Virus record (IMG/VR): IMGVR_UViG_3300042321_000306
Coordinates: 1-23,233 of that record
Strand: one strand, 5' to 3'
Origin: a virus
DNA: 23,233 nucleotides
Part shown: positions 6,152 through 13,349 of the stretch, one piece after another
Numbering within the stretch: the first letter of the stretch is position 1
Layout of the letters: every line of letters begins with the position of its first letter
The notes under the pieces: model-generated
What the model was told of the DNA's origin: nothing
The model's input: the letters and a program-made list of their open reading frames with translations, nothing else
Database searches by the model: none
Program-made: the position numbers and the translations under genes

Positions 6152-6643
6152 ATGGCAAATACACAAAGCATGTGCACCTCGTTCATGGGCGAGTTGCTTG
6201 TCGGCGGACATCAATTTGGTTCCACGACCCTGACCTCTCGTAGCAGTCTTACCAACCCTACGACGGATACGTTCAAGGCCGCGCTGTATCTGGCTTCGGC
6301 CACGGTCAACGCTTCTACGACGGTGTACTCGTCTACGGGCGAGGTGACTGGCACGAACTACACCCCTGGCGGTGTGACCATCACCAACGCCACTGGCCCT
6401 GCATCGAGCAACACGTCTTCTACGGCGGGCGTTGCGTACTGGACGCCGTCTGCTTCGATCACCTACACCAACGTCACACTGTCTACGGCGTTTGATGCAG
6501 TGCTGATCTATAACTCGACGCAAGGCAACAAGGCTGTGAGCGTGCACACGTTCGGTTCCCAGACGGTGACCGCCGGTACGTTCACCCTGACGATGCCCGC
6601 CAACACGACGACGACTGCGCTTATCCGCTTGGCTACCACCTAA
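6152..6643 (+). CDS. Beta-rich virion protein, paralogue B
   Basis: A 163-residue protein with Shine-Dalgarno AAGGAA at 6141-6146. It parallels the 5517-5948 product over most of its length (see that entry) but has a longer N-terminus (MCTSFMGELLVGGHQFGSTT), a Ser/Thr-rich centre (ATGPASSNTSSTAG) and HTFGSQTVTAGTFTLTMPAN before the shared end. Sequence identity between the two is modest, so the duplication is old or the copies were acquired separately. It is probably a surface-exposed structural protein. A short hairpin follows its stop codon. Confidence 0.75.
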   Translation: MANTQSMCTSFMGELLVGGHQFGSTTLTSRSSLTNPTTDTFKAALYLASATVNASTTVYSSTGEVTGTNYTPGGVTITNATGPASSNTSSTAGVAYWTPSASITYTNVTLSTAFDAVLIYNSTQGNKAVSVHTFGSQTVTAGTFTLTMPANTTTTALIRLATT

Positions 6644-6644
6644 A

Positions 6645-6677
6645 GAGGCAGGCGGCAAGTCCGCCTGAGTAGCCATG
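6645..6677 (+). promoter_or_regulatory. Hairpin-bridged ribosome binding site
   Basis: No purine-rich Shine-Dalgarno lies at a normal distance before ATG 6675. GAGG at 6645-6648 is 26 nt upstream. Between them is a perfect 7-bp stem (CAGGCGG 6649-6655 with CCGCCTG 6661-6667, loop CAAGT) and no T tract, so it is not a terminator. When folded, the hairpin leaves only 7 unpaired bases (6668-6674) between Shine-Dalgarno and start. T4 gene 38 is a known case of such a structured spacer. Use here is inferred. Confidence 0.5.
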
Positions 6678-7604
6678 TTCGGTATATCCGCCTTCTCCGA
6701 AGCGCCGTTCTCCTCGCTTGCGGGGGGCAATGTCACGGTTGCTCTTACCGGGGTTTCGGCCTCCGGCGGAGTAGGCACGGTTGCCGAGATCAACAGCCCA
6801 ACCGAAGACGGCGTTGTTGCCTATGGTGCCGTTGGATCTGTAACACAGTCCATCTCGGTTGCACTCACCGGGGTGTCTGCGTCTGGTGAAGTTGGCAGCG
6901 TCGCCCAAGACAATGTAGTTGCCATCACGGGGGTTTCTGCCTCCGGTGAGGTTGGGACAGCAGTTGCTACACCGCTGATTGCGCTTACCTCTGTTTCTGC
7001 AGAGGGGTTTGTTGGTGGAGTGGACCCATTCCCCAACCCAGAAATCCAAGAAGTTCATGCAGATGGCTACCTTGGTGCTGTTGCGTCTTCCCATGTCGTT
7101 GCCTTAACGGGCGTATCGGCGTCGGGGGCGGTGGGAAATGTTCAGTTTGCCACCCCTGTTTTCCCAACTGGCGTACAGGCAGATGGCGCAGTTGGTTCCG
7201 TATCCGCCTCTTCGCGCACGGTTGCACTCACCGGAGTCTCGGCTTCTGGCGGGGTTGGTACTGTTGCGGCAATCACGTCCGAAGGCGAAGATGGTGTTGT
7301 TGCCCACGGCCAAGTTGGGAGTGTCAGTGGTTCTCGTACGGTTGCGCTTACTGGTGTTGGCGCATCGGGCGAGGTTGGAACCGTTGTCTTCCAGCTTCAA
7401 ATTACCGGCAATGAGGCAACCGGCACTGTTGGAAACGTGATAGGCGCACGCACCGTAGCACTTACGGGTGTTGGCGCAACAGGCCAAGTCGGAACGATGG
7501 GGCTGCGTTATTGGAGTCTGATTGATGACAGCGAAATCGCCGATTGGCAGAATATAGACACAGCCGAAGTTTCTGATTGGGAACTGATTACCACGGAAAC
7601 ATAA
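6675..7604 (+). CDS. Tandem-repeat virion protein (13 x ~20-residue VALTGVSASG.VG repeats)
   Basis: A 309-residue protein. Residues 1-18 (MFGISAFSEAPFSSLAGG) are an N-terminal cap of a type seen at the start of phage structural proteins. Residues 19-275 consist of 13 consecutive units, nearly all 20 residues long, with consensus x5-V-A-L-T-G-V-x-A-x-G-x-V-G-x-V. Residues 276-309 form an aromatic, acidic cap (YWSLIDDSEIADWQNID). The regular length, Gly at fixed places and alternating small/hydrophobic residues suggest a beta-solenoid or stacked beta-hairpin rod. No cysteines, signal peptide or membrane segments are seen. A fibre shaft or spike between tail proteins and the fibre cluster is the likely role, by inference. 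Confidence 0.75.
   Translation: MFGISAFSEAPFSSLAGGNVTVALTGVSASGGVGTVAEINSPTEDGVVAYGAVGSVTQSISVALTGVSASGEVGSVAQDNVVAITGVSASGEVGTAVATPLIALTSVSAEGFVGGVDPFPNPEIQEVHADGYLGAVASSHVVALTGVSASGAVGNVQFATPVFPTGVQADGAVGSVSASSRTVALTGVSASGGVGTVAAITSEGEDGVVAHGQVGSVSGSRTVALTGVGASGEVGTVVFQLQITGNEATGTVGNVIGARTVALTGVGATGQVGTMGLRYWSLIDDSEIADWQNIDTAEVSDWELITTET
6729..7499 (+). repeat. Coding tandem repeat, 13 units of ~60 bp
   Basis: Units by residue of the encoded protein: 19-36, 37-56, 57-76, 77-96, 97-116, 117-136, 137-156, 157-176, 177-197, 198-217, 218-237, 238-255, 256-275. Nine are close to consensus (ALTGVSASGEVG-like). Units 2, 6, 8 and 10 are degenerate and more acidic or bulky. Units 9-10 copy the pattern of units 1-2 (ASGGVGTVA..., then EDGVVA.G.VGSV), which suggests a two-unit block was duplicated. 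DNA identity between units is lower than protein similarity, so selection keeps the protein pattern. Confidence 0.85.
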
Positions 7605-7613
7605 GGAGCAACC

Positions 7614-7961
7614 ATGCCATTTGTAGTCGCAGATCGGGTTAAGGAAACCACAACCACCACAGGTACAGGCACAGTAACGCTTGCCGGTGCAGCCACGGGC
7701 TTCCAGTCGTTTAGTGCTATCGGTAACGGCAACAACACGTACTACACGATTGCGGGGCAGACAGGCAACGAGTGGGAGGTTGGCATCGGAACCTACACCT
7801 CATCGGGCACCACGCTGTCCCGGGATACAGTGCTGTCTTCGTCAAACAGCGGCTCTCTGGTCAACTTCAGTGCAGGTGCTAAGGACGTGTTTGTCACCTA
7901 TCCGGCGGCACCGTCCGCAACCAAGGCCCGTGTCACCGGCATGGCGCTCGTTTTTGGATGA
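7614..7961 (+). CDS. Small virion protein, VKETTTTTGTGTVTLAGA type
   Basis: A 115-residue protein with a strong Shine-Dalgarno (AAGGAG 7603-7608, 5-nt spacer). The whole sequence follows a pattern widespread in environmental tailed phages: ADRVKETTTTTGTGTVTLAG, then GFQSFSAIGNGN, YYTIAGQTGNEWEVGIGTYT, TLSRDTVLSSSNSGSLVNFS and AKDVFVTYPA. It is beta-rich and lacks enzymatic motifs. Relatives are found beside fibre genes or fused to fibre proteins, so a tail-fibre or baseplate-like attachment role is reasonable. The precise function is not established. Confidence 0.8.
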   Translation: MPFVVADRVKETTTTTGTGTVTLAGAATGFQSFSAIGNGNNTYYTIAGQTGNEWEVGIGTYTSSGTTLSRDTVLSSSNSGSLVNFSAGAKDVFVTYPAAPSATKARVTGMALVFG

Positions 7962-7973
7962 TCGGAGAAATTA

Positions 7974-8327
7974 ATGGCTGCGCCAAATATCATCAACGCC
8001 ACCACCATCACAGGTAAAACTTCTGGGTTGGCGGTCACCACGTCTGCTTCTGCAATTGTCAGTAACGCAGCGAGTTCCAATAAAGTATTGAAGATCAACG
8101 CCCTGTATTGCTCTAACGTAGCGGCAAGCAATGGTTGGGTGACAGTAGATGTCTTCAAGAACGGTACGACAGCGTTTGATATCGCATATCAAATCACGGT
8201 GCCGACCAACGCCACGCTTGATGTGCTGAGTCAGCCTGTGTATCTGGAAGAGAACGACTCGCTTCGTTTGACGGCTAACGCCAATACGACCATTGAAGCC
8301 GTCTGCTCCTACGAAGACATCTCGTAA
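7974..8327 (+). CDS. Small virion structural protein
   Basis: A 117-residue beta-rich protein with Shine-Dalgarno GGAG at 7964-7967. The pattern is INATTITGKTSGLAVTTSAS, then KVLKINALYCSNVAASNGWV, TVDVFKNGTTAFDIAYQ and DVLSQPVYLEENDSLRLTAN, ending AVCSYEDIS. This is the form of small cyanophage-like virion proteins with a jelly-roll-type ligand fold. The stop overlaps the next start in TAATG. It probably belongs to the fibre or tail surface. I cannot assign it to a named family with certainty. Confidence 0.75.
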   Translation: MAAPNIINATTITGKTSGLAVTTSASAIVSNAASSNKVLKINALYCSNVAASNGWVTVDVFKNGTTAFDIAYQITVPTNATLDVLSQPVYLEENDSLRLTANANTTIEAVCSYEDIS

Positions 8328-9223
8328 TGCCTGACTTTCCCTCCACCACCAGCGCCTACGGGCGGTGGAACCTCATGGATGTGCGGGATGCGCGCATGGG
8401 GGATAACTGGCCCGGAGTGGCCGTGCTCGTCAACTACCTTGTTGTCGCGGGCGGTGGCGCGGGTGGCCCTGGTAATTATCACTCGGGTGGTGGGGGCGCG
8501 GGGGGACTGCTAAGTGGTAGTAATCAGTCTTTAACCCCGGGAACCACCTACACCATAACTGTTGGTGCAGGCGGTACAGGTAACTCCTCATACGCCACGC
8601 AAGGTGCTAACGGGAACAATTCTGCGTTTGGCGCTATAGCGTCCACTACTGGCGGCGGCGGTGCGGGCACTTACGGCAGTGAGTCTGTTGCTCCGGGAAA
8701 ATCGGGCGGTTCTGGCGGCGGTGCGGGCAATAATAGTTATGGCAGTTTTTACTCGGGCGGCTCCGCAGTAAGCGGACAAGGCAGCGCGGGCGGTTCTACA
8801 CAATCCGCCGGCCCCTACTACGGTTGCGGTGGCGGCGGTGGTGCAGGGGCAGTCGGCGGCAGCGGTACCAGTTCAGCCGGTGGTAATGGTGGCAGTGGTT
8901 CAGCCTCATCCATTACAGGGTCAAGCGTCACTTATGCCGGTGGCGGTGGCGGCTCGGCATACACCATAACCGGCGGCAGCGGCGGCAGTGGCGGTGGCGG
9001 CGCTGCGGGGGGCACGAATGGTACTTCTGGCACAGCAAATACTGGCGGTGGCGGAGGAGCGTCGCAGTCTCATACGGGCGGTACAGGTGGGTCTGGCGGC
9101 TCCGGTGTCGTGATCATCAGCGCTTCTCAAGCGGCATCTGCAACGACCGGTTCTCCTAGCGTTACATCTTCCGGCGGTCGCACCATCTATACGTTCACAG
9201 CCTCTGGCTCAATCACGTTCTGA
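8327..9223 (+). CDS. Glycine-rich tail fibre / adhesin with FPS..SA tag
   Basis: A 298-residue protein. Residues 1-29 form a tag (F4-P5-S6, S9-A10, W14, L16, A22, G25, N27-W28-P29) shared in identical positions with the 9226 and 10950 products. After NYLVVAGGGAGG (36-47) about 220 residues are dominated by GGGG, GGSGG and GGAG runs, then GSGVVIIS and a C-terminal TIYTFTASGSITF. This is the glycine-rich phage adhesin type. In such proteins poly-glycine-II helices pack into a sandwich and loops carry receptor specificity; T-even gp38 is the best-known example. It probably binds a host surface receptor. The start in TAATG couples it to the preceding gene. Confidence 0.85.
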   Translation: MPDFPSTTSAYGRWNLMDVRDARMGDNWPGVAVLVNYLVVAGGGAGGPGNYHSGGGGAGGLLSGSNQSLTPGTTYTITVGAGGTGNSSYATQGANGNNSAFGAIASTTGGGGAGTYGSESVAPGKSGGSGGGAGNNSYGSFYSGGSAVSGQGSAGGSTQSAGPYYGCGGGGGAGAVGGSGTSSAGGNGGSGSASSITGSSVTYAGGGGGSAYTITGGSGGSGGGGAAGGTNGTSGTANTGGGGGASQSHTGGTGGSGGSGVVIISASQAASATTGSPSVTSSGGRTIYTFTASGSITF

Positions 9224-9225
9224 TC

Positions 9226-10557
9226 ATGGCCCAATTCCCAAGCACCACATCGGCATCAGACGTTTGGAGTCTGATGGATCAGTACCGAGCGCAGGCGGGC
9301 GGGAATTGGCCCGACTCGACTTCGTATTGGGTAAGCACCCTGACCGGCGTCCCCATCGGCCTCTACGGCAGAGGTATTGCTGTTGACTCTTCCGGGAATG
9401 TCTACACAGCGGGAGGTAACCCAAGTACCGCGTTGTACGTACAAAAGTTTAACTTGACTGGCGTTCTGCAGTGGCAAAAGCAGTTGGAATACTACGCAAC
9501 AGGATACGCCGTCGCTGTTGATTCGGCGTCGAACATTTATGTCTCATTCTATTATTCCAGCGGAAGCGGCGGCCTCGTAAAGTACAACCCGAGCGGCACG
9601 GTGTTGTGGCAACGGCAACTTGCTTCGGCCTATGCGGGATACGACTACGCTTACGGCATATCTACCGACTCTTCAAACAACGTCTACATTACCGGTGTCA
9701 CATATAACGGCTCCAAGTATTTGCAACTGATAGCCAAGTATGACGCCAACGGCAATATTCAGTGGCAAAGAACGCTTTCCACCACGAGCGGAAATGATGC
9801 TATCGCATATAGTGTAAAGGTTTCTTCTGCCGGAAACGTGTACACGGTCGGGTACAGCATTCAGTCCGGGACGTTTGATGTCCAAGTCGCAAAATACGAT
9901 ACCTTCGGCACCATTCAGTGGCAGAGGAGCATGGACTCTACGACGGAATGGGGGCGTTCTGTTGCTATAGATTCGTCAGAGAACGTCTATGTTTTTGGCG
10001 AAGGATATAACCCTTTTGCCTGCTTTATTCTGGCGAAATTCAATTCCAGCGGCACGCTCCAATGGTCGCGAACTCTGACCACGGGCACCACAAAGACTGC
10101 GCTTGGAGCCACCGTGGATTCAGCGGGTAACGTGTACGTAACGGGCTTTGATTATTCGACGCCTGGCATTCAGGTGCTTGCAAAGTACAACGATAGCGGC
10201 GTCATTCAATGGCAGCGGAGCTTTAGCAACTTGCGTGTCAGCAGTGCTTCATATAACAATTTGGCAATTGATTCCGCAGGCGTTTTACATTTAATCGCGC
10301 AGGCCAACATTGGTGGCACCGCCGCAGCAAATAACTCTGCAGTGATTTGGAAACTTCCGTCGAACGGTGGCAAGACGGGCTCGTATGCGGTTGGCTCGTT
10401 CTCAAGCACTTACGCCGCCAGTTCATTGACAGATGCTGCGGGCTCATTCACTGCCACAGCGTCGGGTCTGACTTCATCAGCGTCTTCGCTGACAGACACC
10501 GCGACGTCGTTTACGTCGTCAGACTCCACTCTCACCTCAACAACAGCATCCCTATGA
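9226..10557 (+). CDS. Tail fibre with seven-bladed beta-propeller and FPS..SA tag
   Basis: A 443-residue protein. Residues 1-29 are the shared tag. From ~48 to ~360 there are seven repeats with a D-S-x-x-N-V-Y core (IAVDSSGNVYTAG, VAVDSASNIYVSF, ISTDSSNNVYITG, VKVSSAGNVYTVG, VAIDSSENVYVFG, TVDSAGNVYVTG, AIDSAGVLHLIA). Six of them alternate with K-[YF]-x-x-x-G-x-[IVL]-x-W-x-R strands. This matches SBBP/NHL-type propeller repeats and predicts a complete seven-bladed propeller. Residues ~385-443 are a Ser/Thr-rich tail with strict 7-residue spacing of Leu/Phe. The likely role is a distal receptor-binding domain on a tail fibre. Start ATG 9226 is 2 bases after the previous stop. Confidence 0.8.
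   Translation: MAQFPSTTSASDVWSLMDQYRAQAGGNWPDSTSYWVSTLTGVPIGLYGRGIAVDSSGNVYTAGGNPSTALYVQKFNLTGVLQWQKQLEYYATGYAVAVDSASNIYVSFYYSSGSGGLVKYNPSGTVLWQRQLASAYAGYDYAYGISTDSSNNVYITGVTYNGSKYLQLIAKYDANGNIQWQRTLSTTSGNDAIAYSVKVSSAGNVYTVGYSIQSGTFDVQVAKYDTFGTIQWQRSMDSTTEWGRSVAIDSSENVYVFGEGYNPFACFILAKFNSSGTLQWSRTLTTGTTKTALGATVDSAGNVYVTGFDYSTPGIQVLAKYNDSGVIQWQRSFSNLRVSSASYNNLAIDSAGVLHLIAQANIGGTAAANNSAVIWKLPSNGGKTGSYAVGSFSSTYAASSLTDAAGSFTATASGLTSSASSLTDTATSFTSSDSTLTSTTASL
10423..10554 (+). repeat. C-terminal 7-residue repeat of the propeller fibre
   Basis: In the last 44 residues of the 9226 product, L401, F408, L415, L422, F429, L436 and L443 are spaced exactly 7 apart. Each but the last is followed by Thr and surrounded by Ser, Thr and Ala (SSLTDAA, GSFTATA, SGLTSSA, SSLTDTA, TSFTSSD, STLTSTT). 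There is one hydrophobic residue per heptad, not two, so this is not an ordinary coiled coil. A narrow beta-structured or packed tail is possible. Confidence 0.7.
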
Positions 10558-10946
10558 GCGCATACATCAAACTCTCCACGCTTGAGTACCCTCGCCATAT
10601 CGGGGATATCGAGGTTGATCCGGCAGGCATGGCGGACTACGCGCCCGTCGAGTGGGTTGACCCACCGAGTTTCAATCGGGATACTGAGCGGCTGTATGAG
10701 GGTGCTCCCGTGCAGCAAGACGGCCAGTGGCGTATGAACTGGGTTGTCGCGCAGATTCCTGCGGATGAGATGGCGACAAAGGTCCGTAAGCAGCGCGACG
10801 CTAAGTTGGCCGCGACTGACTGGACTCAGCTTGCTGACTCCCCTGCGGATAAGGCGGTATGGGCAACGTACCGTCAAGCACTTCGGGATGTGCCTTCACA
10901 GCCGGGGTTCCCTTGGAACGTGCAGTGGCCTACGCAGCCGGAGTAA
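10554..10946 (+). CDS. Tail fibre assembly chaperone-like protein
   Basis: I start at ATG 10554, in a 4-nt ATGA overlap with the propeller fibre; this gives 130 residues. Upstream in-frame codons are only reading through the previous gene. The N-terminal half (YIKLSTLEYPRHIGDIE, then YAPVEWVDPPSFNRDTERLY) resembles small fibre-associated phage proteins. The C-terminal half (RKQRDAKLAATDWTQLADSP, then WATYRQALRDVPSQPGFPW and VQWPTQPE) is the typical signature of phage tail-fibre or tail assembly chaperones: R..L..TDW, then YRQ.LRD and a WP..P end. Such proteins bind fibres and help them trimerise. It lies between two fibre genes, in keeping with that job. I am fairly sure of the C-terminal signature. 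Confidence 0.75.
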   Translation: MSAYIKLSTLEYPRHIGDIEVDPAGMADYAPVEWVDPPSFNRDTERLYEGAPVQQDGQWRMNWVVAQIPADEMATKVRKQRDAKLAATDWTQLADSPADKAVWATYRQALRDVPSQPGFPWNVQWPTQPE

Positions 10947-10949
10947 CGC

Positions 10950-13007
10950 ATGGCTCAGTTCCCGTCCCAATCCTCTGCGTCAGGCATCTGGACGCTGAAG
11001 AAACAGAAGCGTGCAGAGCAAGGCGATAACTGGCCACCGCTGATTCTTCCCGATCCATACTTTGAGTACGTCACGATGCTGCTCCCAGGAGACGGCACCA
11101 ACGGGGCGCAGAACAACACGTTCCTCGACAGCAGCACCAACAACTTCACCATCACCCGCAACGGCAACACGAGCCAGGGCACCTTTGCGCCGTATGGGAG
11201 CAACTGGGGTAATTATTTTGACGGAACCGGAGATTGGCTATCTTCGCCTACTAATTCGGCATTTGAGTTTGGTTCTGGAAACTTTACGATTGAGTATTGG
11301 TTTTATGTCAATCGTATACCGTCTGGCTCGGCAGTCGGTTTATTGAGTAAACGAGCAGACGAATCGATTTACGCTCCGTTCAATATGTTTTTGTCTGCAG
11401 GCGGGGTGTTAAACTTATATATGTCAACTTCTGGTAGTAACTGGGAAGTTGGCCCGCTTTCTACTACAGCTTTGGCAACTGGAACTTGGTATCATGTTGC
11501 TGTAACTCGTTCTAGCAACACCGTATATATGTTCTTGAACGGAACTTCGGTCGGTTCCACCGGAACGCTTAGCGGAGCGTTAGTGACAAATTCGGCGGCA
11601 TTGACAATTGGAGCAAACAGCGAATCCCCCGCTTCTACAACCAGACTCAACGGCTATATCTCCAATCTTCGGTTTGTTAAAGGCACCGCTCTTTATACTG
11701 CCAACTTCACCGTACCAACTTCACCGCTCACCGCTGTCACTAATACCTCGCTGCTGACCTGCCAAAGCAATCGCTTTATCGACAATAGCACCAACGCACT
11801 AACCATCACGCGCAACGGCGATGTGAGCATCCAACGCTTCAGCCCGTTCTCTCCGACTGCGCCCTATGCCGCAGGCACTGATGGCGGGAGTGGTTACTTT
11901 GATGGGAGTGGGGATTCGCTGACCACTAGCAGTCTGCCATCTTTCAATGGAGACTTTGATATTGAATTTTGGGTTTATTCAACCGCTATTAGCACACCGT
12001 TTTATTTGTACAGAAGCGGTGATGCATACCCACTTGTAAGCATACAAGTTTCTTTTAGTTCTGCGTTGCGTGCCGATGTTTCAACAGATGGGGCGACATC
12101 CACAACCTTGACCCATCAAAGTACAGCCGTGGCGGGACAATGGAATCATGTTGCGTTGACGCGCTCAGGAACTACAGTTCGTCTATTTTTGAACGGCGTA
12201 GTGTCCAGTTCCACAATAACTGTGTCTGGAGCGATATCAACAACAAGCGCTGTAACTTACCTTGGTACCGGCGCGGCATTGCTTACTGGCTACCTTAGTA
12301 ATTTGCGCGTTGTTCAAGGTTCTGCTGTCTATACAAGTAGTTTCACACCCCCTTCTTCGCCTGTCACAGCAATTACCAACACTAGCCTCCTGCTGAACTT
12401 CACCAACGCAGGCATCATCGACAACGCGATGATGAACAACCTTGAAACGGTTGGCGCTACGCAAATCAGCACCGCGCAGAGCAAGTTCGGTGGGGCGTCG
12501 ATGTTGTTTGATGGCACGGGTGATGTGTGTGTAACAGCAAACGCGCCCTGGATGAACTTTGGCACGGGTAATTGGACGATTGAGTTTTGGGTATACGCAA
12601 ACAACACCAGTCGAGCGGATGTTGTATCAAAAGGCTCAAGCAGCACATTTAACCCGTACGTTGTTCAGTTATCCGGTGGTCAAATAAATGTGTATTTAAG
12701 CGACAACGGGGCTGGTTTTTCGCTCGTAGTTAACTCTTCTGGATCAGCATACACCGTTGGGAGTTGGGTTCATGTTGCTGTTGTCCGTAACGGAAACACA
12801 GTAACCATTTACTCAAACGGGACTAATGTTGGGTCTGGCAGTTATACGGGGTCGCCCGCTGTGACTACAGACCCCCTATCCATCGGCGGCGCATCGAATG
12901 CGGCGTTCTCGCTCAACGGATACATCGACGACCTCCGCATCACCAAGGGCTATGCCCGGTACACCGCCAACTTCACGCCGCCGACCACGGCATTCCCGCT
13001 TCTCTGA
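10950..13007 (+). CDS. Tail fibre with three LamG/concanavalin-like domains and FPS..SA tag
   Basis: A 685-residue protein with CCGGAG at 10938-10943 as ribosome site. Residues 1-29 are the shared tag. Three LamG-type beta-sandwich domains follow, at about 88-254, 315-464 and 516-674. Each has the order YFDG[TS]GD, [FI]E[YF]W[FV]Y, W.HVA[VL][TV]R, [LS]NGT.VGS-like, and NGYI..LR..KG.A.YTA.FTPP. Linkers are D.ST..FTITRNG (59-71 and 278-290) and a different one (487-505). LamG domains bind carbohydrates in many phages and bacteria, so this is a candidate receptor-binding or cell-surface adhesion fibre. The DNA encoding domain cores is clearly less GC-rich than the linkers, which points to domain exchange. 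Confidence 0.85.
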   Translation: MAQFPSQSSASGIWTLKKQKRAEQGDNWPPLILPDPYFEYVTMLLPGDGTNGAQNNTFLDSSTNNFTITRNGNTSQGTFAPYGSNWGNYFDGTGDWLSSPTNSAFEFGSGNFTIEYWFYVNRIPSGSAVGLLSKRADESIYAPFNMFLSAGGVLNLYMSTSGSNWEVGPLSTTALATGTWYHVAVTRSSNTVYMFLNGTSVGSTGTLSGALVTNSAALTIGANSESPASTTRLNGYISNLRFVKGTALYTANFTVPTSPLTAVTNTSLLTCQSNRFIDNSTNALTITRNGDVSIQRFSPFSPTAPYAAGTDGGSGYFDGSGDSLTTSSLPSFNGDFDIEFWVYSTAISTPFYLYRSGDAYPLVSIQVSFSSALRADVSTDGATSTTLTHQSTAVAGQWNHVALTRSGTTVRLFLNGVVSSSTITVSGAISTTSAVTYLGTGAALLTGYLSNLRVVQGSAVYTSSFTPPSSPVTAITNTSLLLNFTNAGIIDNAMMNNLETVGATQISTAQSKFGGASMLFDGTGDVCVTANAPWMNFGTGNWTIEFWVYANNTSRADVVSKGSSSTFNPYVVQLSGGQINVYLSDNGAGFSLVVNSSGSAYTVGSWVHVAVVRNGNTVTIYSNGTNVGSGSYTGSPAVTTDPLSIGGASNAAFSLNGYIDDLRITKGYARYTANFTPPTTAFPLL

Positions 13008-13015
13008 GGATGACC

Positions 13016-13339
13016 ATGCTTTACTCCAAGAACGGCTCTATCCCCAAGACTGAGACTGACGGCACCGAAGGGTGGATCGAAGTCGAGGTAGCCCCGACTC
13101 CCGGCGAAGGTCAGGAGGTGGTGTGGTGGTTCCCGCCCGGATGGGTGGTGCGGCCTGTGTGCCCCAACGAACCCGGCATGGTCTACAACTGGAGCCAGTC
13201 AGAGCAGAAGTGGATGGCCGCGCCCGTGGAAGAAGTGCTACCTGTGGTTGAGGTCAACCTTGGCGGAGATATTATCTTTGCCGGAAGTTCTGCTGACACT
13301 ATTACGGTGGGCAGCAATAGCGGCAGCATTACCATCTGA
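13016..13339 (+). CDS. Small fibre-associated phage protein (YSKNGSIP.TETDGT)
   Basis: Two starts are possible, ATG 13010 and ATG 13016. GAGGA at 13006-13010 overlaps the first and stands 5 nt before the second, so I choose 13016; the product MLYSKNGSIPKTETDGTEGW is 107 residues. The N-terminal block (YSKNGSIP.TETDGT.GW.EV) recurs in cyanophage-like genomes. The centre is rich in Trp and Pro (EVVWWFPPGWVVRPVCPNEP). The C-terminus (GGDIIFAGSSADTITVGS) is beta-like and more polar. It lies among fibre genes and may be a fibre accessory or adaptor. There is no known activity. Confidence 0.75.
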   Translation: MLYSKNGSIPKTETDGTEGWIEVEVAPTPGEGQEVVWWFPPGWVVRPVCPNEPGMVYNWSQSEQKWMAAPVEEVLPVVEVNLGGDIIFAGSSADTITVGSNSGSITI

Positions 13340-13349
13340 GGAGAAATGC

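Noticed and set aside
6649-6667. Terminator after the 6152-6643 gene
   Set aside because: The hairpin is GC-rich but is not followed by a T tract and sits between a Shine-Dalgarno-like GAGG and a start codon.
5900-6793. 297-codon open frame on the minus strand
   Set aside because: It runs opposite four well-supported plus-strand genes with ribosome sites. Its translation is Arg/His-rich low complexity typical of antisense reading of GC-rich genes.
8440-9120. GGC/GGT-rich stretch as a non-coding satellite
   Set aside because: It is in frame throughout and encodes the glycine-rich adhesin domain, with a recognisable VVIIS and FTASGSITF end.
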